From the NCBI GenBank assembly GCA_002410065.1, contig DHQB01000023.1, forward strand, positions 186,790 through 250,789: a stretch of DNA of 64,000 nucleotides, given 5' to 3'. Numbering within the stretch: the stretch's first letter is position 1; each line of letters begins with the position of its first letter. A program made the translations under genes and the position numbers. The DNA is from Bacteroidales bacterium UBA5349 (GTDB lineage Bacteria; Bacteroidota; Bacteroidia; Bacteroidales; Tenuifilaceae). The notes beneath the pieces are model-generated. The model did not search any database. It saw only the letters and a list, made by a program, of their open reading frames with translations, and had not been told where the DNA came from. Shown here in pieces: positions 41,876 through 51,418 of the stretch.

Positions 41876-44119
41876 ATGCAAAGTGCACGTTTTAGGGCAT
41901 TAATTCTTCTGTTTTCAATAATCTCTTCAATTGCTTTCAGTCAGCAAACGCTCGAGAGCCTTGAGCAGCGAATGAATAGTGCAGAAGGCGATCAGCAGAT
42001 TTTACTGATGATTGAACTTGGCACTGCATTAATTGATATAGACCAGGATAAAGCATTGGAGCTTGGACTTAAGGCTGCGTTTTTATCCAAGCGAATAGGG
42101 AATCCTCTTCAGGAGGGGAATGCTATCTTGTTGATGGGTAAGGCAAGTTTAGCTGCCGATCAATCTGAGGATGCAATCCGCTATTTTAATCGAGCCCTAA
42201 ATCATTTTGAAAAAAACAATCAAAGTCTTTACCAGGCATATGCCCTTATGGGCATTGCCGATGTTTACAGTAAAGAACTAAACTTTAACCTAGCTGTAAG
42301 TTACCTTAATGATGCGCTCACAATTGCTCGTTCTATTCAAAATATAGCCCTAAGACTCGATATTCACCAAAAATTAGGTGAGATTGCCATTAGTAAGAAT
42401 AACAATTCCGTTGCCTTTACTGAGTTTTCAAGCGTGCTAAGTATTCTAGATGAGAGGGATGCTCTTGATATACCGCAGCAGCAATTTAAAGCCTATGCTC
42501 ATAGACAAATAGGGCTTATCTATCGAAATATGGGTAGTTTTAATCAAAGTCTTAGCGCGTACCGAGCAGCATCTGATATTGATTTAAAACTTGGCGATAG
42601 GGCAATGGAAATTGCCGATAAGCAGAATATTGCTTACTCTTTCTACCTTATGCAGGAGCACGATAGCTCCTTGATCTACTATAATCAGGCTTTAGCATTT
42701 TATCGTTTGCAAAAGGATTCGATTTCAACAATTTCGGTTTTACTTGGCGTGGGTGACGTTATGTTCGAAAAGAAACAGTATCGCCAAGCTGTTGCCAATT
42801 ATAATAATAGCTACGAAATAGCTTTTATGCTGAAAAGGGTAAGGGATCAGGTTACCTCATTGGTAAATATTTCTAGGTGTTTTAATGCTTTTGGCGATTT
42901 TCCTACCTCTCAAGAATATCTCTCAAAGGCTCTTGCAATTGCAAAACAAGAAGGTTTAACCAATTCGGCCGCTGATGTTTACATGTATCTGTCACAACTT
43001 AGTGAGTTAGAGGGTAAATACTCTCAAGCACTCGATTACTATAAGCTATGGGCAGAGCTGCGCGACTCGATATACAGTGAGCAAAGTGGGCAAAAGATGG
43101 TACGGATGCAAATTCTATACGAAATATCGCAGAAAGAACGTGAGAACGAGATTCTTAGACAGTACAATGAGATTGGTGAACTACAGCTTACTAAAACCCA
43201 GTATCAGCGAATGGTATTTATTGTGCTTGCACTATTTCTTTTTGCCATTTTAATCCTTTTTGGTTTTTTCTATCGATCAAAGAAGAAGGAGTTTGAAAAG
43301 CAGAAAGAGACAGAACAGCGCATTACCGAGATGAATAAGGCTCTTGAGCGTAGAATGATCTCCGAGATAAAGAAGCAGGAGAAGCAGCAACTGCTCTTAG
43401 CCCAAAAGTCGAAACTTGAATCGTTGGGGACACTTTCCGCAGGCATTGCCCATGAAATAAACCAGCCCTTGGGCGGAATATCGATGGGGCTCGATAATGT
43501 TCTGCTAAGGCTATCCGATAAAACTCTGTCCGACAATTATCTTAAGGAAAAGATAAACCTTATGTTTGATAATGTTGACAGAATCAAAAAGATTATAGAA
43601 CATACCCGAACGTTTTCACGTTCGCACAAATCAGCATCATTTGAAAGGGTTGATGTGAACGAGATGATAAATAATGCATTGCTCATGGTGAGAGCACATT
43701 TTAAAAAAAACAGCATTACTCTTAACCTTAGTTTATCAGATGCAATTAGGCCTGTTGTGGCCGATAAGTTTAAGCTCGAACAGGTTGTACTTAATCTTTT
43801 AAGCAATGCAAAACATGCGGTTGACGAGAAGGCCAAAACCTTTCCTGACCCTATAGAATACAATAAAATTGTTGAAGTAAACACTTGGGACGATGAGGAG
43901 TTTGTGTACATTTCGGTATATGATAATGGACATGGAATTAAGAAAAAAGATTTAGAGATGATCTTCGATCCATTCTTCACAACTAAGAAGCAGGATAAAG
44001 GAACTGGGCTTGGACTTTCAATTTCGTATGGTTTTATCAAGGATATCCTTGGCGATATTATTGTTGAAAGCGAAGAGGGAGCATTCACAAAATTTGAAGT
44101 AAAAATTCCAAAAACATAG
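41876..44119 (+). CDS. TPR-repeat sensor histidine kinase
   Basis: A 747-residue protein with a signal peptide (MQSARFRALILLFSIISSIAFS). Roughly eight to ten TPR repeats (about 40-410; AIRYFNRALNHFEKNNQSLYQAYALMGIADVY) are followed by one membrane helix (about 445-465), a coiled coil, HisKA with H526 in AGIAHEINQPLGGIS, and an HATPase domain (NLLSNAKHAV, YDNGHGI, GTGLGLSISYGF). TPRs in the periplasm are likely the sensing part. The NtrC-type regulator follows 3 bases later and is surely its partner. Its leader overlaps the terminator of the preceding gene. Confidence 0.92.
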   Translation: MQSARFRALILLFSIISSIAFSQQTLESLEQRMNSAEGDQQILLMIELGTALIDIDQDKALELGLKAAFLSKRIGNPLQEGNAILLMGKASLAADQSEDAIRYFNRALNHFEKNNQSLYQAYALMGIADVYSKELNFNLAVSYLNDALTIARSIQNIALRLDIHQKLGEIAISKNNNSVAFTEFSSVLSILDERDALDIPQQQFKAYAHRQIGLIYRNMGSFNQSLSAYRAASDIDLKLGDRAMEIADKQNIAYSFYLMQEHDSSLIYYNQALAFYRLQKDSISTISVLLGVGDVMFEKKQYRQAVANYNNSYEIAFMLKRVRDQVTSLVNISRCFNAFGDFPTSQEYLSKALAIAKQEGLTNSAADVYMYLSQLSELEGKYSQALDYYKLWAELRDSIYSEQSGQKMVRMQILYEISQKERENEILRQYNEIGELQLTKTQYQRMVFIVLALFLFAILILFGFFYRSKKKEFEKQKETEQRITEMNKALERRMISEIKKQEKQQLLLAQKSKLESLGTLSAGIAHEINQPLGGISMGLDNVLLRLSDKTLSDNYLKEKINLMFDNVDRIKKIIEHTRTFSRSHKSASFERVDVNEMINNALLMVRAHFKKNSITLNLSLSDAIRPVVADKFKLEQVVLNLLSNAKHAVDEKAKTFPDPIEYNKIVEVNTWDDEEFVYISVYDNGHGIKKKDLEMIFDPFFTTKKQDKGTGLGLSISYGFIKDILGDIIVESEEGAFTKFEVKIPKT

Positions 44120-44122
44120 TGC

Positions 44123-45505
44123 ATGGAGCAACTTAGCATTCTTATTCTCGACGATGAGAAGGTATTTAGAGATGAAATTCGAGAGTTTCTTGAGAACGAT
44201 TCTTTTACGGTACATTCAGCTGCTTTGCCTTCAGAGGCTTTCTCTATACTTGCAAAGCAAGATATTGATATTCTAATCCTCGACCTAAGGCTACCCGAGA
44301 TGGATGGCTTTGCGGTGCTTGAAAAGGTTAAGGAGATGTATCCGCATATTGAGGTTATAATGATTACTGGGCATGGCGATATGGATGCTGTAATTCAGGC
44401 CATGCGTATGGGGGCTGTTGAGTTTTTTCCCAAGCCTTTTCGCTTGCTTGATATGAAAGCTGCCATAAAGCGTACTCGTCGCTTTATCGACCTAAACCAC
44501 AGGCTTAAGGAGGTTAACCAATCGCTCCAACTTATATCAAAGGATTTGCGCGACAATGTTGGTTACGAGATGGTAGGAAGGAGTAAGGCTGTTCAACAGG
44601 TAATTGACCTAATGCGACGGGTTGCTACGGTTGATAATACTTCGGTTTTTATTACTGGCGAGAGCGGTACAGGGAAAGAGTTAATTGCAAGGGGTATTCA
44701 TTACCTCAGCAATCGTAGTCAGAGCTATTTTCATGCTGTAAATTGTTCTGCAATACCCGAATCGCTTTTCGAAAGCGAGTTTTTTGGTTACAAAAAAGGA
44801 GCCTTTACTGGAGCTGATGAGGAGAAAGCGGGTTGGTTTGAGATTGCCAATGGCGGAACCCTTTTTCTTGATGAGATTGTTGATATGCACCCATTGCTGC
44901 AAAGCAAACTTTTACGTGTTCTTGAGGATAGGAAAGTTCGCCGGTTAGGTGCTACAACCGATATAACAGTAGATGTTCGCATAATTGCTGCGACCAATCA
45001 GGATGTTCGAGGTTTTATTGAGGTGAATAAATTTAGGAATGATCTCTTTTTTAGGCTTAACTCATTTGAAATAAATATTCCGCCCCTGCGTGAACGCCCC
45101 GAGGATATTCCGATTTTACTAAATTACTACACTCAAACGCTTAGCAAAAAATTGAATAAAAAGATTACAGGAATTGACAATGCTGTATTGGTTGCTGCCT
45201 TGTCGTATCCATTCCCAGGCAATGTAAGAGAACTCCGGAATATGGTTGAACGAGCTATTATCCTCTCCGATGGGGATAAACTAACCGTAAACGAGTTTGC
45301 TTTTGCTGGTTTAACAAACTCCAGAACCGCTGAGGCCATTATTAATTTTGAGGAAACATTTGATTTAGACGAGATTGAAAAGTTAACAATTATGAAGGCG
45401 CTTGAACGGGCAGATAATAAGAAGACTGAAGCAGCGCAGCTGCTTAATATTACAAGGCAATCGCTCGATAGGCGATTAGAGAAGCATGGAATTTCACTTG
45501 ATTAA
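44123..45505 (+). CDS. Sigma-54-dependent response regulator, NtrC family
   Basis: A 460-residue regulator: receiver domain with D54 in LILDLRLPEMDGF, AAA+ domain with Walker A GESGTGKE (179-186) and the sigma-54-contact motif GAFTGA (226-231), and a Fis-type helix-turn-helix (about 420-458; KKTEAAQLLNITRQSLDRRL). It activates sigma-54 promoters on phosphorylation by the TPR kinase encoded just upstream. The last 12 bases overlap the convergent macrodomain gene. No obvious -24/-12 site was found in the window. Confidence 0.94.
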   Translation: MEQLSILILDDEKVFRDEIREFLENDSFTVHSAALPSEAFSILAKQDIDILILDLRLPEMDGFAVLEKVKEMYPHIEVIMITGHGDMDAVIQAMRMGAVEFFPKPFRLLDMKAAIKRTRRFIDLNHRLKEVNQSLQLISKDLRDNVGYEMVGRSKAVQQVIDLMRRVATVDNTSVFITGESGTGKELIARGIHYLSNRSQSYFHAVNCSAIPESLFESEFFGYKKGAFTGADEEKAGWFEIANGGTLFLDEIVDMHPLLQSKLLRVLEDRKVRRLGATTDITVDVRIIAATNQDVRGFIEVNKFRNDLFFRLNSFEINIPPLRERPEDIPILLNYYTQTLSKKLNKKITGIDNAVLVAALSYPFPGNVRELRNMVERAIILSDGDKLTVNEFAFAGLTNSRTAEAIINFEETFDLDEIEKLTIMKALERADNKKTEAAQLLNITRQSLDRRLEKHGISLD

Positions 45506-46012
45506 TTCGGCTAATAGTTCCTTGTAAGTATTGTAGTTATCCTCATCAAAGCAAATGAATATTACCTGTTTAGGGTTTTTGTTTTTTGTCAAAAAATCTA
45601 TTGTTGTGCTTATAGCTATTCGGGCTGCCCTCCGTTTTGGGAAACGATAAACTCCCGTGCTAATATTTGGAAAAGCAACAGATTTAATTTTATGCTTTTT
45701 AGCTAAGGTTAAACTATTGCTATATGCGCTCTTTAGTAGGTCGGGTTCACCCATTTCTCCATCCTTCCAAATTGGACCAACTGTATGTATAACAAACTTT
45801 GCTTTAAGGTTGTAGCCCTTGGTAATTCTGGCTTCGCCAGTTGGGCAACCACCAATATTCTCACACTCTTCTAATAATTGAGGCCCGGCAGCGCTATGTA
45901 TTGCTCCATCTACACCACCACCCCCAAGTAGCGAAGTATTAGCAGCATTAACAATTGCATCAACCTCAAGCGCTGTGATATCTCCAAGCATTAAGCTAAT
46001 TCTATTCTCCAT
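45494..46012 (-). CDS. Macrodomain protein, ADP-ribose deacetylase (YmdB-like)
   Basis: A 172-residue macrodomain from the ATG at 46012, which aligns with family starts; another ATG lies 9 bases upstream. Motifs: GDITALEVDAIVNAANTSLLGGGGVDGAIHSAAG, TGEARITKGYNL, HTVGPIW and FPNISTGVYRFP. Such proteins bind ADP-ribose and remove O-acetyl-ADP-ribose or mono-ADP-ribose from proteins or nucleic acids. It is separated from pheT by a terminator and overlaps the 3' end of the NtrC-type regulator by 12 bases, convergently. Confidence 0.92.
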   Translation of the reverse strand: MENRISLMLGDITALEVDAIVNAANTSLLGGGGVDGAIHSAAGPQLLEECENIGGCPTGEARITKGYNLKAKFVIHTVGPIWKDGEMGEPDLLKSAYSNSLTLAKKHKIKSVAFPNISTGVYRFPKRRAARIAISTTIDFLTKNKNPKQVIFICFDEDNYNTYKELLAELIK

Positions 46013-46072
46013 AGCACACATTCGTTATTTATCTATAAACATACAAATTATTGTACAAAATGGATAAGTACA

Positions 46073-46103
46073 TAAAAAAATAGCCGCATAATCTGCGGCT
46101 ATT
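46073..46103 (-). terminator. Terminator of pheT (reverse strand)
   Basis: AATAGCCGCA (46079-46088) pairs with TGCGGCTATT (46094-46103); on the reverse strand the hairpin is followed by a TTTTTTTA run. It lies 20 bases after the pheT stop. Confidence 0.88.
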
Positions 46104-46122
46104 CAATATCTTAAAAATCACC

Positions 46123-48576
46123 CTATCGAATTTTAGCACCGAGCTCCTTGTCGAAGGCATTCATTAGGTTCTGCATTGTTTTATCAATCTGCTTATCGTT
46201 AAGCGTTTTAGTCTCATCCTGCAACATAAACGAAACAGCATACGATTTTTTACCCTCTTCGATGTTTTTACCTTGATAAACATCAAAAAGGTTAATACTC
46301 TTAATGAGTTTGCGCTCAACTTTTTCCGCAATCTCTTTTATTTGGGCAAAGGTTACGTTTTTATCAATCAGCAGTGCAAGGTCTCGTCTTACCTCAGGGT
46401 ATCTTGGTATTTCAGAGAATTGTACCTTTTTGCCCTTGGCTAAATCGAATGCCCTATCCCAATTAATTTCGGCAAAGTAAATAGGTTGCTTAATGTGGAA
46501 TGCTTTGGCAATTTTATCCGTTACCTTACCCACATAGGCTATAGCATTGTCCTTTATTTTGTAAGCAATACCATATTCAAAAATATCGCTAGGTACATCG
46601 TCTGTAGTTTCCAAATCAGCGTGTATACCAATTCGTTTAAAGATGTTCTCAACCAAACCTTTTGTATGGAAAAATGTGGATGTTTCCTGCTCCTTAGCCC
46701 AACTCTCCTCAGTTGTAAACCCTGTTTCCCAAATGGCCAGTTTAAAGGTCTCACTATACGCTTTAAGTGGTTTTTCCTTAGTGCTTTTGGCTTTATTAAA
46801 ATAGTAGCAATTACCCCACTCGTATAGTTTTAGGTTCAGTTTCTTTCTGTTGATATTGTAGTTAATCGACTCAAGGCCACCAAATAACAAGGTTTGACGC
46901 ATACCATTTAAATCGGTACTCAGTGGGTTTATTATTTTTACAATATTCTGTGCAGGGTAGGTTTCAATCTCATTATAGTATGCAGCATGTGTAAGCGAGT
47001 TGCACATAATCTCGTTCATTCCGTTAGCCGAAAGCGTATCGGAAATTAGGTTAATAATCCTATGCCTATCGGGGCGTGTTGAGAACGCAAGCGACCCCTC
47101 AACTTTATCACTAACCTCAATATTGTTGTAACCATAAATACGGAGTATCTCTTCAACAACATCAGCTTCGCGCTGAACGTCAACCCTATATGCAGGAACC
47201 TGTACTTTTAGCTTGTCACCAATGTTGCTTACCACCAGGATATCTAGCCCCTCAAGAATTTTGATGATAGTATCCTTTGGTATGTTTTTGCCAATAAGAC
47301 TTTTTACACGATTTAAGTCAAGTTCAATGCTGTAATCGGCAATGGGGTGGGGATAAACATCAACAATGTCTGAGGATATTTCGCCTCCTGCAATCTCTTT
47401 TATAAGCATTGCAGCTCTTTTAAGCGCCCAAACGGTAATGTTAGGGTCGGCACCCCTTTCGTATCGAAATGATGCATCGGTGCTTAGCCCATGCCTCTTG
47501 GCGGTTTTTCTAACCCATACAGGATTAAAGTAGGCGCTCTCTAAAAATATATTTTTGGTTTCCTCTGTAACACCCGATTTTGCCCCACCAAAAACACCGG
47601 CAATGCACATGCCCTCCTGCATGTTGCAAATCATTAGATCTCCGATATTGAGTTTGCGTTCAACGCCATCGAGGGTTGTAAAAGCAGTTTGATCTGCCAG
47701 TGTTTTTACCACTACCTTTTTCCCTTTTACCTTATCGGCATCAAATGCGTGCAGTGGTTGGCCAATTTCATGCAGTACAAAGTTGGTAATATCTACAATG
47801 TTGTTGATGGGCGTGAGCCCTATTGAGCGAAGCCTGTTTTGAAGCCAGTCAGGTGAGGTGGTAACCTTTACATTTGATATGGTTATGGCCGAGTATCTGG
47901 GGCAAGCCGTTGAGTTTTCTACTTCAACCGGAATGAGTAGTTTTTTATTGTCAATGGCAAAACTATGAACACTTGGAAGGACTGCTTTTGTTGGAGCAGA
48001 AAGATTAAGGTAAGCAGCTAAATCGCGGGCAACGCCAAAATGCGATGCAGCATCAATGCGATTTGGGGTAAGGCCTATCTCAAACTGATAATCGTCCTGT
48101 ATATTGAAATACTGGGCAGCAGCAGTACCTATAGTCACATCGGGACTTAATACAACAATCCCTTCGTGCGATTTACCTAATCCAAGTTCATCTTCGGAGC
48201 AAATCATCCCTTCGGAAAGTTGTCCTCTAAGTTTTGCCTTCTTAATGGTTACCTCCTCATCATTAAAATACAGTTTACTTCCAATTGTGGCCACTAAAAC
48301 CTTTTGTCCGGCTGCAACATTGGGTGCGCCACAAACAATGTTAAGCAACTCTTCCTGTCCAATATCAACAGTAGTAACACTTAACTTATCGGCATCGGGG
48401 TGCTTTTGACAGGTTTTAACCTCACCAATTACAATTCCTTTTAATCCACCCTTAATGGTTTCAATCTTTTCAAGGGCTTCAACTTCAAGCCCAATGTTGG
48501 TTAATATTTCCGATAATTCCTCGGGTGTTTGACTGAAGTTCAGGTAGTGTTTAAGCCAGTTATACGATATTTTCAT
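46123..48576 (-). CDS. pheT: Phenylalanine-tRNA ligase beta subunit
   Basis: An 817-residue subunit with the full bacterial architecture: tRNA-binding EMAP domain (about 40-150; GIVIGEVKTCQKHPDADKLSVTTVD), B3/4 editing domain, B5 domain, catalytic-like core (RYERGADPNI, FASGxx-like MRQTLLFGGLESI) and the C-terminal anticodon-binding FDX-ACB domain (about 720-817; EIPRYPEVRRDLALLIDKNVTF). It forms the alpha2-beta2 PheRS that charges tRNA-Phe; pheS is not in the window. Confidence 0.96.
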   Translation of the reverse strand: MKISYNWLKHYLNFSQTPEELSEILTNIGLEVEALEKIETIKGGLKGIVIGEVKTCQKHPDADKLSVTTVDIGQEELLNIVCGAPNVAAGQKVLVATIGSKLYFNDEEVTIKKAKLRGQLSEGMICSEDELGLGKSHEGIVVLSPDVTIGTAAAQYFNIQDDYQFEIGLTPNRIDAASHFGVARDLAAYLNLSAPTKAVLPSVHSFAIDNKKLLIPVEVENSTACPRYSAITISNVKVTTSPDWLQNRLRSIGLTPINNIVDITNFVLHEIGQPLHAFDADKVKGKKVVVKTLADQTAFTTLDGVERKLNIGDLMICNMQEGMCIAGVFGGAKSGVTEETKNIFLESAYFNPVWVRKTAKRHGLSTDASFRYERGADPNITVWALKRAAMLIKEIAGGEISSDIVDVYPHPIADYSIELDLNRVKSLIGKNIPKDTIIKILEGLDILVVSNIGDKLKVQVPAYRVDVQREADVVEEILRIYGYNNIEVSDKVEGSLAFSTRPDRHRIINLISDTLSANGMNEIMCNSLTHAAYYNEIETYPAQNIVKIINPLSTDLNGMRQTLLFGGLESINYNINRKKLNLKLYEWGNCYYFNKAKSTKEKPLKAYSETFKLAIWETGFTTEESWAKEQETSTFFHTKGLVENIFKRIGIHADLETTDDVPSDIFEYGIAYKIKDNAIAYVGKVTDKIAKAFHIKQPIYFAEINWDRAFDLAKGKKVQFSEIPRYPEVRRDLALLIDKNVTFAQIKEIAEKVERKLIKSINLFDVYQGKNIEEGKKSYAVSFMLQDETKTLNDKQIDKTMQNLMNAFDKELGAKIR

Positions 48577-48670
48577 TGGGAATATGAGTTATCCGTTTTT
48601 TTACTTTTTATACAAGCCGTAAAATTAGCGAAAAAAGGTAGTATCTCCTTAATTTTTAGTTCAAGATATA

Positions 48671-49696
48671 CTAAAAATAACCTTTATTGGGAAGGGTTGA
48701 GAATAGTTTTCGTTTGAATACGAAGAATTGAAGCAATATACTTGTGGGGTATAGCTTTATTTTGGGATGTTTAAACATGCGTCTTTTCTTTACAAAGCTA
48801 AAGCATTTGCCAAAGAAATAGCTGTGTGCCTTAATAACCGACCATGTAAACTTGGGTTTCCCAGTAATAAGATAGCTAAATGCCGAAGCATAATCTAGCA
48901 AAAACCTTACAAGCATAACAGGAACTATCGATTGCCTAGAAAGATTCTTCAGGAGCATGAGCAGGTTATTTCGGTGGTTGAAATATGCCTTTTGCGGATT
49001 ATTAACTGCAAGCGTACCCCCGCCAACATGTAAAACGCTTGCGTTGGGAATGCACCAAATTGATTTTCCGCTACGCTTAAGTCTCCAGCAAAGGTCGATC
49101 TCCTCCATATGCGCAAAGAAATCCTCATCAAATGCGCCTACACTCCAAAAGTCGGTTGCCCTAACCATTATGCAGGCACCTGTGGCCCAAAATATCTCCT
49201 TTGCTTCGTTGTACTGTCCATTGTCCTGCTCAACAATGTTGAGCACTCTACCTCTGCAAAAGGGGTAGCCTAAAAAGTCGATGTATCCACCTGCAGCGCC
49301 TGCATACTCAAAATACTTTGGGGCAGCATAGCTGTTAAGTTTAGGCATGCATGCTGCTACATTTGGGTTTTGCTCTATGAACGATGCCATTGGCTCAAGC
49401 CAATTGTTGTTAACCTCAACATCGGAGTTTAGTATAACGTAGTAATCGCTATTGATTTGCTTAAGTGCCCGATTGTATCCGCCTGTAAATCCATAGTTTT
49501 TATCTAAACAAATAATCTTTATGCTTTCAGTTAATGTGTTGAGCCATTGCACAGAATCATCGGTTGAGCCATTGTCGGCAACCACAACATCAACGGTAAA
49601 ACCCTCAACCTTTGAGTTGGCGATTACGCTGGGCAAGAACTGTTTCAAGTGTCCTAGTCCGTTCCAGTTAAGAATAACTATGGCAATACTCTTCAT
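48671..49696 (-). CDS. Glycosyltransferase family 2
   Basis: A 341-residue GT-A glycosyltransferase: AIVILNWNGLGHLKQFLPSV, VVVADNGSTDDSV and the DxD-like YVILNSDVEVNNNWL, then a rhamnosyltransferase-like acceptor block with EEIDLCWRLKRSGK. A C-terminal hydrophobic segment suggests membrane association. Its ATG overlaps the stop of the acyltransferase gene (ATGA). It probably adds a sugar to a surface glycan or lipid; the donor is unknown. Confidence 0.9.
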   Translation of the reverse strand: MKSIAIVILNWNGLGHLKQFLPSVIANSKVEGFTVDVVVADNGSTDDSVQWLNTLTESIKIICLDKNYGFTGGYNRALKQINSDYYVILNSDVEVNNNWLEPMASFIEQNPNVAACMPKLNSYAAPKYFEYAGAAGGYIDFLGYPFCRGRVLNIVEQDNGQYNEAKEIFWATGACIMVRATDFWSVGAFDEDFFAHMEEIDLCWRLKRSGKSIWCIPNASVLHVGGGTLAVNNPQKAYFNHRNNLLMLLKNLSRQSIVPVMLVRFLLDYASAFSYLITGKPKFTWSVIKAHSYFFGKCFSFVKKRRMFKHPKIKLYPTSILLQFFVFKRKLFSTLPNKGYF

Positions 49697-50592
49697 TCAG
49701 ATTCTGTTTGCTGTAAGTTTGGCTTAGGTTTTCGCTTCCATCGGCGGTGCGACCAGAGCCAGTATTCAGGAGCCTCAATTATTTGTCTTTCTAAACGCTT
49801 AAGGTGTAGTTCGGTTAGCTCATATGGCTTAAAACTATTTGGTTCCTCGGTTAGTAGCTCAAAATCAACTTCGTATTTTCCTCTTTTTACCTTACGCATA
49901 TTGCAGAAAACAACGGGTAAGTTAAACTTTTGCGATAGTTTTTCGACACCCAAAAATACGGGTGTTTGCTGGTTGAGGAAAGTGGTCCAATACCTGATAT
50001 CGCCTTTGGCAGGGGTTTGATCTGAAACCAACCCCAGTAGTATTGGCTCACCTTTACGCTTATAATCAATTAGGACTCTTAGGGTATCCTTCATGGCAAC
50101 AGGAACGCCACCAAAGCGTTTGCGAGAATTGTTCATCAATTTTTCAAACCTTGCGTTAGCTAATGGTTTGTATATGCCAACTGCATGATGTTTAGCATGA
50201 TGACCAATTAAAGAGTAGAGTTCCCAGCTACCATAATGACCAGATACGAGAATAGCACTTTTACCCTCTTTGTAAAACCTTTCAAATAGTTCAAGGTTGT
50301 TGAATTTACATAGGTTTAGAGCTCTTTTTCGGCTAGCATGTAGCAAAAAAACGCTTTCGAAGATGAGGTCACTTAAATGCCTATAAAATTTCTTTTCGAT
50401 GGTCTTCCTCTCTTCATCCGTTTTTTCAGGAAAAGAGTTTTTAAGGTTGTTGCGCACAACACTCCTTCTATAACCAATTAAATGATATATGACTAGGTAT
50501 GTAAAATCTGAGATACGTGCCACGGCACGCAACGGTATTTGTGCAATAAGCCAAGTAAGACCATAAAAAAGCGAAAAGAGTATGGCGCGCAT
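49693..50592 (-). CDS. Lysophospholipid/lipid A acyltransferase (LpxL/HtrB family)
   Basis: A 299-residue membrane-associated acyltransferase with an N-terminal hydrophobic helix and the catalytic block LVSGHYGSWELYSLIGHHAKHH (HxxxxE), KPLANARFEKLMNNSRKR and GLVSDQTPAKGD. The LpxL/HtrB family adds a secondary acyl chain to Kdo2-lipid A at the inner membrane. It shares an operon with mtaB, suhB and a glycosyltransferase; the stop overlaps the next start by 4 bases. The acyl chain and exact acceptor are not known. Confidence 0.9.
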   Translation of the reverse strand: MRAILFSLFYGLTWLIAQIPLRAVARISDFTYLVIYHLIGYRRSVVRNNLKNSFPEKTDEERKTIEKKFYRHLSDLIFESVFLLHASRKRALNLCKFNNLELFERFYKEGKSAILVSGHYGSWELYSLIGHHAKHHAVGIYKPLANARFEKLMNNSRKRFGGVPVAMKDTLRVLIDYKRKGEPILLGLVSDQTPAKGDIRYWTTFLNQQTPVFLGVEKLSQKFNLPVVFCNMRKVKRGKYEVDFELLTEEPNSFKPYELTELHLKRLERQIIEAPEYWLWSHRRWKRKPKPNLQQTESE

Positions 50593-50605
50593 TTTCTTAG
50601 ATTGA

Positions 50606-51418
50606 TTATTTCATTAAAAAATCTGATGTAATATCCCTAAACTCATCAAACATTTTGCTGTTTGCAGCAATAATTTCCTTGCCAAAGATATAATTTTTTG
50701 TACCACTAAAATCACAAACCTTTCCACCAGCTTGTTCAACAATAAACGAGCCTGCTGCAACATCCCAAGGTTGAAGGCTATACTCGTAAAAAGAGTCGAA
50801 TCTGCCGCAAGCTACATAGGCCAAATCGGTTGCAGCAGAGCCTATTCTCCTTAGGCCATGAGAATATCGCATAAAGTGCTCCATCGATTTTAGAAAAGGC
50901 TCCATTCTCTCATAATCGTAATATGGAAACCCTGTTGCAATAAGCGAATCGGATACCTTTGCTGTACTAGAAACGGTTATTGGATTCCCATTCAAAAAGG
51001 CTTTATTCTCACCCCATGAGTAAAAACACTCGTCGAGAGTAACCTCATAGATAACGCCAAGAATAACCTGATCATTATCCATTAAGGCTATGCTTATTGC
51101 GTAGGGTGGTAGACCGTGAATAAAGTTAGTAGTCCCGTCAAGTGGATCGATTATCCAATTTAAGCCATTGGGGTTTTTCTCTCCGGTTCCCTCTTCGGCA
51201 ATAAATCCTGCTTGCGGTACTATACCCTTGAGTTTGGCTACTATTTTCTTCTCCGACTCCTTATCAACATACGAAACAAAATCGTGAAGACCTTTCGACT
51301 CAACCCTATCGATACTAAAACTCTTACGCTGAGTTCTAATAAAGCCTCCAGTTTCCCTAGCTAAAGTGATAACTTGTTCACAAATACTCTGAATGTTCAT
51401 ATTGATTATTTTACTCAT
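50606..51418 (-). CDS. suhB: Inositol monophosphatase family protein (SuhB-like)
   Basis: A 270-residue Mg-dependent sugar phosphatase: EEGTGEKN, WIIDPLDGTTNFIHG and LQPWDVAAGSFIVEQAGG are the three metal-binding blocks. The ATG at 51418 overlaps the mtaB stop by 8 bases; a second ATG at 51400 is possible. It may dephosphorylate inositol 1-phosphate or another sugar phosphate, or act with ribosomal RNA transcription as E. coli SuhB does. The last cannot be judged from sequence. Confidence 0.88.
   Translation of the reverse strand: MSKIINMNIQSICEQVITLARETGGFIRTQRKSFSIDRVESKGLHDFVSYVDKESEKKIVAKLKGIVPQAGFIAEEGTGEKNPNGLNWIIDPLDGTTNFIHGLPPYAISIALMDNDQVILGVIYEVTLDECFYSWGENKAFLNGNPITVSSTAKVSDSLIATGFPYYDYERMEPFLKSMEHFMRYSHGLRRIGSAATDLAYVACGRFDSFYEYSLQPWDVAAGSFIVEQAGGKVCDFSGTKNYIFGKEIIAANSKMFDEFRDITSDFLMK

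Noticed and set aside
43537..44139. A 200-codon reverse frame opposite the TPR histidine kinase
   Set aside because: It is antisense to conserved HATPase motifs; the long frame is a product of codon bias.
44123..45505. A sigma-54 (-24/-12) promoter in the window for the NtrC-type regulator
   Set aside because: I looked upstream of the nearby genes and found no convincing GG-N10-GC site with the expected flanks.
46486..46827. A 113-codon forward frame inside pheT
   Set aside because: It lies antisense to conserved PheT sequence and has no independent support.
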